DNA of 64,000 nucleotides from Verrucomicrobia bacterium LW23 (lineage in GTDB: Bacteria > Verrucomicrobiota > Verrucomicrobiia > Methylacidiphilales > UBA1321). How positions within the stretch are numbered: the first letter of the stretch is position 1; the number at the start of each line of letters is the position of its first letter. Position numbers and translations under genes: made by a program. Below, one piece after another: positions 59,294-64,000 of this stretch. The stretch covers positions 62,001-126,000 of the forward strand of contig QAZA01000021.1 in NCBI GenBank assembly GCA_003054695.1, read 5' to 3'. The notes beneath the pieces are model-generated. The model saw only the letters and a list, made by a program, of their open reading frames with translations, had not been told where the DNA came from and did no database searches.

Positions 59294-60246
59294 GGCAGCC
59301 GCAGCCACACCGTCTGGCTGGAGACAAAAGTGAAGAAAAGCACAAGCAAACCGGGCACCATAAACCACATATAAAGCTCCGTATAGAGCATGTAGTTTTT
59401 GTTGGGCACTTCGGTCTTTTCCATCTGGTCAATCTGGCGGTAAATCTGCACGAGCGCGCTGGTGTCGGAGGCCTGGAAGTACTGCCCGCCCGTCTTGTTG
59501 GCCACCTGGGCCAGTGGGTTGCCGAGGGAATCGCGTGTGGAGATTTGGGCGAGCGGTTTGATTTGCAGGGCGTAGATGCGGATATTCTTGGACTTCGCGT
59601 AATCTGCTGCCGTTAAAGGGTTTACGCCCGCGTTGTTAGCGCCGTCCGTGACGACGATCATCACCTTGCTGCGGTCCGGGTTCTCCTCCAGCTTGTTAAC
59701 ACCAGCAATAATACCATCGCCAATAGCCGTGCCGCCCTTTAGCGACACCATCTTGTATACTTCCTTGATCCAGTTGGGATCGGTCGTCAGCGGGCTGAGG
59801 AGATAGGTGTGCTGCGCAAAACCCATCATGCCGATGCGGTCATTTTTGCGGCCGTCGACGAACTCGGAAATGGCGATGAGCAGTGCCTCGCGGCGCGAAA
59901 TTTTGCGCGTGCCCTGCGGCATGTCCGGGCTGTCCATGGAGCCCGAGCAGTCGACAGTGAGCATGATGTCGATGCCCTTGCTGGGGTCGGGGAGCTCGCC
60001 GGCCGGCAGGCGCGGGCGGGCCATGGCGATGGCGAAAAACACCATCGAGGTAAACAACAGCCAGTGGATGATGCGCCCGGGGCCGCCAATCGCCGGTTTG
60101 CCCAGGCGCGTCAGCAAGCCCACGGAAGAATGCAGCACCGCTCCGGAGGCGCCGCTGCCGTCAAAGCGGCGGAACCACCACACAAACACAGGGATAAGCA
60201 GCAGCCACAGCGGCTGGCCAAAGCTAAATTCCAGGAGCGAGCTCAT
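59290..60246 (-). CDS. batA: BatA-like vWA membrane protein
   Basis: This is a 318-residue protein. N-terminal spans lie at about 10-25 and 61-77, followed by a von Willebrand A domain with a complete MIDAS: DCSGSMD (Asp99, Ser101, Ser103), the Thr in KGGTAIGDG, and VVTDGANNAG. A C-terminal span (LYMWFMVPGLLVLFFTFV) anchors it again. BatA proteins work with MoxR ATPases and DUF58 proteins in envelope stress or metal/complex maturation. Both ends overlap neighbours by ATGA (60243-60246 and 59290-59293), which implies translational coupling. Confidence 0.92.
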   Translation of the reverse strand: MSSLLEFSFGQPLWLLLIPVFVWWFRRFDGSGASGAVLHSSVGLLTRLGKPAIGGPGRIIHWLLFTSMVFFAIAMARPRLPAGELPDPSKGIDIMLTVDCSGSMDSPDMPQGTRKISRREALLIAISEFVDGRKNDRIGMMGFAQHTYLLSPLTTDPNWIKEVYKMVSLKGGTAIGDGIIAGVNKLEENPDRSKVMIVVTDGANNAGVNPLTAADYAKSKNIRIYALQIKPLAQISTRDSLGNPLAQVANKTGGQYFQASDTSALVQIYRQIDQMEKTEVPNKNYMLYTELYMWFMVPGLLVLFFTFVSSQTVWLRLP

Positions 60247-61124
60247 GACACAACCTCTTCTTTCTCAGAGACTTCTGCCTTCGCCGCGGGCTCGGCCTCC
60301 GCGGGCTGGGCGGGTGCGGATGGGGCGGAAGCACCCGTACCCGCCCCCTGCCCCTGGCCCTGCCCTTCCACGGGCGGGGTCTTTGGCGTGGCCGTGCTGC
60401 GGATAAACTGTTCAGCCGCAATATATAGCGTCTCCATGCGCTCCGTATCCATGTCGCCCAGGCCAAACTTCACGCGGTCGCAGCGGAAGAGAAACTCGGC
60501 AAGGCGAGCGCGGTGGCCTTCGTCCAGATGAGGACTTTGCTCTGCCTCGTACAGGAATTCCTCCGTGGAGAGACGCGGCGCGCGCAGGGAAAAGCGGGCC
60601 TCAATGTAATGGCGCAGGATGTCCGAGGCCTCTCGAACAAAATCACGCACCGCCCCCTCGTCGACAAGATGCCGGATAGCGGCCAGCTTTGCCAGCGCAT
60701 CCTCTTCCGGCAAAGGAGGTTGCGTTTGAAAGGGCAGCATCTTTTTGCGGTACATGTTGCGCAGCACGTACAGCAGCGGAATCAGTAGCACCACTACCGA
60801 CGAAATAATCAAAGCCCAGTACCACCACGGCGCATCCGGCGTCACCATGTGCAGATTCTCGATAATGTCCTCGCCTTTGGGCTTGGCGGGCGCGGCGGCC
60901 GGGGCCGGCGACTGCGCCAGGGCACAGGCCGTCCCGAGAAATAGGTTGCACAGCGTGCGCACGGAGATCGCAGGGACGGAGCCGACCAGCCATACAAATC
61001 GCCGCCGATACGCGCGCCGCTCCGATGTCACGTCCGCCTCGGCAGCCGAGGAGGCCAGGGCATCCGCGGCGTCGCGCAGGTGCGCCTCCGCAGCGAGTGT
61101 GGGTTTGGCGTGGTTGGTCATCAT
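60243..61124 (-). CDS. DUF4381-like membrane protein of the Bat operon
   Basis: This is a 293-residue protein. A hydrophobic segment near 58-70 (LCNLFLGTACALAQ) looks like an internal signal, and a clear span lies at about 104-125 (YWALIISSVVVLLIPLLYVL). The cytoplasmic part has FVREASDILRHYIEARFSLRAPRLSTEEFL, key part ILRHYIEARF...STEEFL, which is characteristic of DUF4381/BatD-like C-terminal domains. The tail is Pro/Gln/Glu-rich. It takes the place that DUF4381 holds in MoxR-DUF58-DUF4381-vWA operons. The ATG-ATG start at 61124 overlaps the DUF58 stop. Confidence 0.8.
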   Translation of the reverse strand: MMTNHAKPTLAAEAHLRDAADALASSAAEADVTSERRAYRRRFVWLVGSVPAISVRTLCNLFLGTACALAQSPAPAAAPAKPKGEDIIENLHMVTPDAPWWYWALIISSVVVLLIPLLYVLRNMYRKKMLPFQTQPPLPEEDALAKLAAIRHLVDEGAVRDFVREASDILRHYIEARFSLRAPRLSTEEFLYEAEQSPHLDEGHRARLAEFLFRCDRVKFGLGDMDTERMETLYIAAEQFIRSTATPKTPPVEGQGQGQGAGTGASAPSAPAQPAEAEPAAKAEVSEKEEVVS

Positions 61125-62005
61125 CCCATGGCCCTCTTGGCAATGCGGCGCTCGAAGAATTTTTTCAGGTCCGTCTGGTACGGTCTGTCTGTTTCAGCCT
61201 CAATAAGGTCCAGCCCAGCGCGTCGCAGCATGCGGCGGCGGGAGTCGTTGAGGGCGCGCGCGGCTTCCTCGTACTCGGCCCGCACTTTCGGGTTGCTTGT
61301 ATTCACCTCGATGAGGTCGCCCGTCTCCGCATCCTCCATAGTAACCCAGCCAACGGAAGGAAGTTTCGTTTCGCTGGGATCCGAAATATGCACGGCAATA
61401 ACATCGTGCTTTTGGTTGGAAACGCGAAGGGCTTTTTCGAAACCTTTATCGATAAAGTCCGACACCAAAAACACAATAGCACGCCGTGGAAACACCACAT
61501 TGAGAAAATGCAGCGCTTTTTGGCAGTTCGTCCCCCGGTTGCGCGGCTCGTAAAACAGAATCTCGCGAATCAGCCGAAACACGTGCGCCCGCCCCTTGCG
61601 CGCCGGCACGTACAGCTCCACCTCGTCGGAGAAGAGGATAAGCCCCACGCGATCGCTGTTGCGCGTTGCGCTAAATGCCAGAACAGAAGCGATTTCCGCC
61701 GCAAGATCCCGCTTGGATTGCTGCCCCGTGCCGATGATGCCCGAGGCGCTTACGTCGACCATCACCACCATCGTCAGCTCCCGCTCCTCGCGGTACTTTT
61801 TGATGTGGGTGATGCCCGTGCGCGCCGAGACGTTCCAGTCGATCGTGCGCACGTCGTCGCCGATCTGGTACTCGCGCACCTCCTCAAAATCCATGCCTCG
61901 CCCTTTGAAAACAGAATGGTACGCACCGGCCAGCAGCTCCTGCGCCAGCCGGTTGGTCCGCACTTCTATCTGGCGGATTTTTTTGAGGTATTCGCGGGGG
62001 ATCAT
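61121..62005 (-). CDS. DUF58 domain protein
   Basis: This 294-residue protein matches DUF58: FKGRGMDFEEVREYQIGDDVRTIDWNVSART is the family signature, here key parts GRGMDFEEVREY and GDDVRTIDWN. A degenerate vWA-like region follows (MVVMVDVSASG, then FLVSDFIDKG). DUF58 proteins act with MoxR ATPases. The gene follows moxR by 70 bases; that spacer contains a CTTTA-N4-TAAAG palindrome, and another copy lies inside the gene, encoding Phe-Ile-Asp-Lys. It has no membrane segment. Confidence 0.92.
   Translation of the reverse strand: MIPREYLKKIRQIEVRTNRLAQELLAGAYHSVFKGRGMDFEEVREYQIGDDVRTIDWNVSARTGITHIKKYREERELTMVVMVDVSASGIIGTGQQSKRDLAAEIASVLAFSATRNSDRVGLILFSDEVELYVPARKGRAHVFRLIREILFYEPRNRGTNCQKALHFLNVVFPRRAIVFLVSDFIDKGFEKALRVSNQKHDVIAVHISDPSETKLPSVGWVTMEDAETGDLIEVNTSNPKVRAEYEEAARALNDSRRRMLRRAGLDLIEAETDRPYQTDLKKFFERRIAKRAMG
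61444..61457. repeat. CTTTA-N4-TAAAG palindrome (copy 8)
   Basis: CTTTATCGATAAAG inside the DUF58 gene, identical to copies 1 and 2. Confidence 0.7.
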
Positions 62006-62043
62006 CGCGGAAAATGGCAGCTAAACTTCGCTTTCACAGGTAA

Positions 62044-62057
62044 CTTTAACGATAAAG
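62044..62057. repeat. CTTTA-N4-TAAAG palindrome (copy 9, intergenic moxR-DUF58)
   Basis: CTTTAACGATAAAG, 38 bases upstream of the DUF58 start codon. Confidence 0.7.
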
Positions 62058-62075
62058 AAGGAGCTGTCTAACGCT

Positions 62076-63068
62076 TTACGGCACCGGCACCTTGTCCAGA
62101 ATCCAGTTCACCAGCTGCTCGCTCGACACATCCTCGGCTTCCGCCTCGTAGGTGCGCAGCAAACGGTGGCGCAGGATATCCAGCGCTATGCTGCGCACGT
62201 CAAACGGCGTCGCATAGGCGCGGCCCTCAAGAAAAGCGTGGGTACGGCAGGCCAGCACGAGGTTAATCGTCGCGCGCGGGGAGGCACCGTAGCGAATGAG
62301 CCCTTTCAGCTTCGGGTCCACCGTCTCCGGGTTGCGCGTGGCAAACACCAGGCGGGCGATGTAATTTTTCAGCTCGGCGTCCACATAAATCCTGTCGCAC
62401 AGCGTGCGCAGGCCCAAAATGGTGTCGAGATCGACGACAGGCTCGGCCTTCGGCTTGGCGCCGCTGGTGCCCATAATCTCCATAATGCGGATTTCTTCGT
62501 CCAAAGTGCCGTAATCCACGACTACTTTAAGCATAAAGCGGTCCACCTGCGCCTCGGGCAGCGGGTACGTGCCCTCCTGCTCCACCGGGTTTTGCGTGGC
62601 GAGCACAAGGAAGGGCTCAGGCAGCGGGTAGGTCGTATCGCCCAGCGTTACCTGGTGCTCCTGCATCGCCTCGAGAAGCGCCGACTGCACCTTGGCGGGC
62701 GCGCGGTTGATTTCGTCCGCCAGGATGACGTTGGCGAAGATCGGGCCTTTTTTAGCCACGTACTCGCGCGTTTCGGAGTTGTAAATCAGCGTGCCGACGA
62801 TGTCCGACGGGAGCAGATCGGGCGTAAACTGGATGCGGCGAAAGTTGCCGTGGATGGTATTGGCCAGCGCCTTGATGGTGGTGGTTTTGGCCAGGCCGGG
62901 CACGCCCTCCAGCAACACGTGGCCGTCGGAGAGCAGACCTATGAGGAGGCGCTTGACGAGGTATTGTTGGCCGATAACGACTTTGGACATTTCCTCGGTA
63001 ATCCGGGGAATCCAGGCGGAGGCCTGTGTCACGCGCTCCTGCAGCTGCTCGAGTTCTTGTTGATCCAT
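62076..63068 (-). CDS. MoxR-family AAA+ ATPase
   Basis: This 330-residue cytosolic AAA+ ATPase has Walker A GVPGLAKTT (about 55-63), Walker B ILADEINRAPAKVQSALLEAMQE (key part LADEINRAP), and the sensor regions LATQNPVEQEGTYPLPEAQVDRF and GASPRATINL. MoxR ATPases are chaperones for assembling or activating complexes and work with vWA proteins that bind the same targets. It is the first gene of the operon moxR, DUF58, DUF4381, batA, batBC. The ATG at 63068 has no Shine-Dalgarno. A possible -35/-10 (TTGCAC, 17 bases, TAAAAC) lies upstream on the minus strand near 63104-63143. Confidence 0.95.
   Translation of the reverse strand: MDQQELEQLQERVTQASAWIPRITEEMSKVVIGQQYLVKRLLIGLLSDGHVLLEGVPGLAKTTTIKALANTIHGNFRRIQFTPDLLPSDIVGTLIYNSETREYVAKKGPIFANVILADEINRAPAKVQSALLEAMQEHQVTLGDTTYPLPEPFLVLATQNPVEQEGTYPLPEAQVDRFMLKVVVDYGTLDEEIRIMEIMGTSGAKPKAEPVVDLDTILGLRTLCDRIYVDAELKNYIARLVFATRNPETVDPKLKGLIRYGASPRATINLVLACRTHAFLEGRAYATPFDVRSIALDILRHRLLRTYEAEAEDVSSEQLVNWILDKVPVP
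62525..62538. repeat. CTTTA-N4-TAAAG palindrome (copy 10)
   Basis: CTTTAAGCATAAAG inside moxR; perfect arms, asymmetric centre. Confidence 0.55.
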
Positions 63069-63148
63069 ATGTGGTTACGAAAAATCCGCTAAAACGACGC
63101 CCTTACGCTTAAGCTGTTTTAATCGGAAGCCCTTCTAAGTGCAAGAAT

Positions 63149-63172
63149 CTATCGTGAGATGTATAGCGATAG
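63149..63172. promoter_or_regulatory. Inverted repeat upstream of moxR, possible operator
   Basis: CTATCG (63149-63154) and CGATAG (63167-63172) form an interrupted palindrome of 24 bases, 81 bases upstream of the moxR start and next to a weak promoter candidate. The rest of the 323-base gap (63069-63391) holds no gene that I can support. Confidence 0.3.
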
Positions 63173-63317
63173 TATTGAATGGTCGCCCCGAGGGAAATCC
63201 GCTTTGGAGGGAACCTGGAAAGCGTCGCGTCAACCCCGCGTCAACTGCTTTACTTCTTTAATACAGTAATGCCGAGTCTCGCAGTATTTACAAGAATTAC
63301 CGTCACGCGGCAACAGA

Positions 63318-63345
63318 CACGGCTCGGGATCTGTCCCGAGCCGTG
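63318..63345 (-). terminator. Strong hairpin after the FAD oxidoreductase gene
   Basis: A perfect 12-bp stem (63318-63329 with 63334-63345) with a 4-base loop, 47 bases past the stop of the minus-strand gene. On that strand it is followed by TCTGTTG, so the U-run is weak. Confidence 0.6.
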
Positions 63346-63391
63346 CCTCGCAAGCCCCTGATGCGCGAGCCGCTTCTGCCGATGCAAGCCG

Positions 63392-64000
63392 TTACTTCAG
63401 AGCCACTTCCAGGTGCTCCTGCCCGGCCTGGGCCGACCGACGGGCGCCGTTGGCGGCGGCATGTTCCGCAGCCTCAAGCTTTTCGTAAAGCGCGTGCAGA
63501 TAAGCACCGCGCGTTGTGGCTGCTTTGCGCAGGCAATCGGTATACTCAATGCCAACCTTCTCCGCCCAACGCTTTGCGTCTGTGTCACTTATGACTTCAT
63601 CCAGCCTGGCGTGCCATTCGGGCAGAAGGCCGCGCAGGGCCAGCATTTGCACGGCTTCGTCGCCGCGGGTGTCGCGAAAGTAGTAGAGCACAGCACCGTG
63701 GCGAATCAGTTCTCGCTGCAGCACAGTCACTTCCACATCGCGCACGTCCACTTCGTCGGCTATGGCCAGGGCGGCGGCGGCTCCGGCGGCTTCGCCCAGC
63801 GCCATCCAGCACGGCTCCATACGCAGTGTGGAAAAGCCTATGTGCGTGCAACTTGCGGCGACGGGGACGAGCAGGGCGTCGACATTTTTGGGCACCATCA
63901 CGTTATACGGCACCGTGTAGGGAGCGGCGCTTTTGCTCAGCATGCCTTCCAGGTGCACGCGACCGGTTTCCCGCTTGCGGACGGGGTGACTGTCCAGTGC
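63392..64000 (-). CDS. FAD-dependent oxidoreductase family protein (5' part outside window)
   Basis: The frame is open to the right edge (64000) and continues beyond it, so only the C-terminal ~202 residues are visible. A GTG at 63958 is in frame but internal. The segment IPYNVMVPKNVDALLVPVAASCTHIGFSTLRMEP, here key parts VPKNVDALLVPVAASCTH and STLRMEPCWMALGEAAG, matches the C-terminal part of the FAD_oxidored (PF12831) family, which is common in plant-glycan and sugar-degrading bacteria. The conserved RMEP...ALGEAAG motif closes the FAD site. The last ~100 residues are helical and basic. Substrate is unknown. Confidence 0.8.
   Translation of the reverse strand, partial: ALDSHPVRKRETGRVHLEGMLSKSAAPYTVPYNVMVPKNVDALLVPVAASCTHIGFSTLRMEPCWMALGEAAGAAAALAIADEVDVRDVEVTVLQRELIRHGAVLYYFRDTRGDEAVQMLALRGLLPEWHARLDEVISDTDAKRWAEKVGIEYTDCLRKAATTRGAYLHALYEKLEAAEHAAANGARRSAQAGQEHLEVALK

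Noticed and set aside
1-64000. tRNA, rRNA, tmRNA, RNase P RNA, CRISPR arrays, insertion sequences
   Set aside because: I looked through the intergenic regions on both strands and found none of the expected conserved elements. A covariance-model search would be decisive.

Overview
The window is one 64-kb stretch of a GC-rich bacterial chromosome with no rRNA, tRNA, CRISPR array, transposase or prophage that I can recognise. The gene content is a MoxR/Bat operon with a BatB-BatC fusion, a lone Flp-type pilin, GH78 rhamnosidase beside an AraC regulator, very large secreted Pro/Ala-rich proteins, and few Shine-Dalgarno sequences. This suggests a member of the Verrucomicrobiota or another PVC-group bacterium. 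That assignment is inference from gene content, not from a phylogenetic marker.

Layout. 1-3375: end of a secreted protein with tandem DcrB/PsbP-like domains, facing a secreted Ala/Pro-rich protein and a PP2C phosphatase. 3835-20792 (mostly +): a 2370-residue exported protein, a FabZ-like dehydratase, YbjQ, a small Cys-rich protein, a DUF192 protein, an orphan PAS histidine kinase, a Gfo/Idh/MocA-aldo/keto reductase fusion, an orphan HigA-type antitoxin, DnaN and small hypotheticals. 20814-30494 (-): small hypotheticals, then livKHMGF (branched-chain amino acid ABC uptake) with glycerate kinase at its end, EVE, YajQ and infA. 30857-32930 (+): a Gly/Ser-tailed membrane protein and a coiled-coil protein. 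32979-42311 (-): an MBL hydrolase, cmk, the Fe-S maturation set hscA-hscB-iscA-like, then GT4, GT2, ATP-grasp and a membrane protein. 42312-43530: an AT-rich block leading into an XRE-type regulator. 43619-49650: der, GH78 rhamnosidase with a divergent AraC regulator, and a CPBP protease. 49859-64000: a DUF4175-like coiled-coil membrane protein and a vWA membrane protein (+), a Flp pilin, and the operon moxR-DUF58-DUF4381-batA-batBC (-), ending in a partial FAD oxidoreductase.

How the genes work together. Clear modules are: amino-acid uptake (livKHMGF); Fe-S cluster delivery (hscA, hscB, iscA-like); rhamnoside use (GH78 plus AraC, with three direct repeats between them); and an envelope-associated MoxR/vWA chaperone module, in which the three middle operon junctions overlap by ATGA. 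Translation and replication housekeeping genes (infA, der, dnaN, cmk) are scattered between them.

Non-coding structure is unusually rich. There is a 53-bp-arm inverted repeat at 14419-14533, a perfect 25-bp-arm one at 1351-1408, and a 310-bp multi-hairpin block at 55853-56163. A recurrent palindrome, CTTTA-N4-TAAAG, occurs ten times, only in minus-strand transcription units. The promoter of livK points to a leaderless GTG start. All family assignments were made by reading motifs; no search was run.
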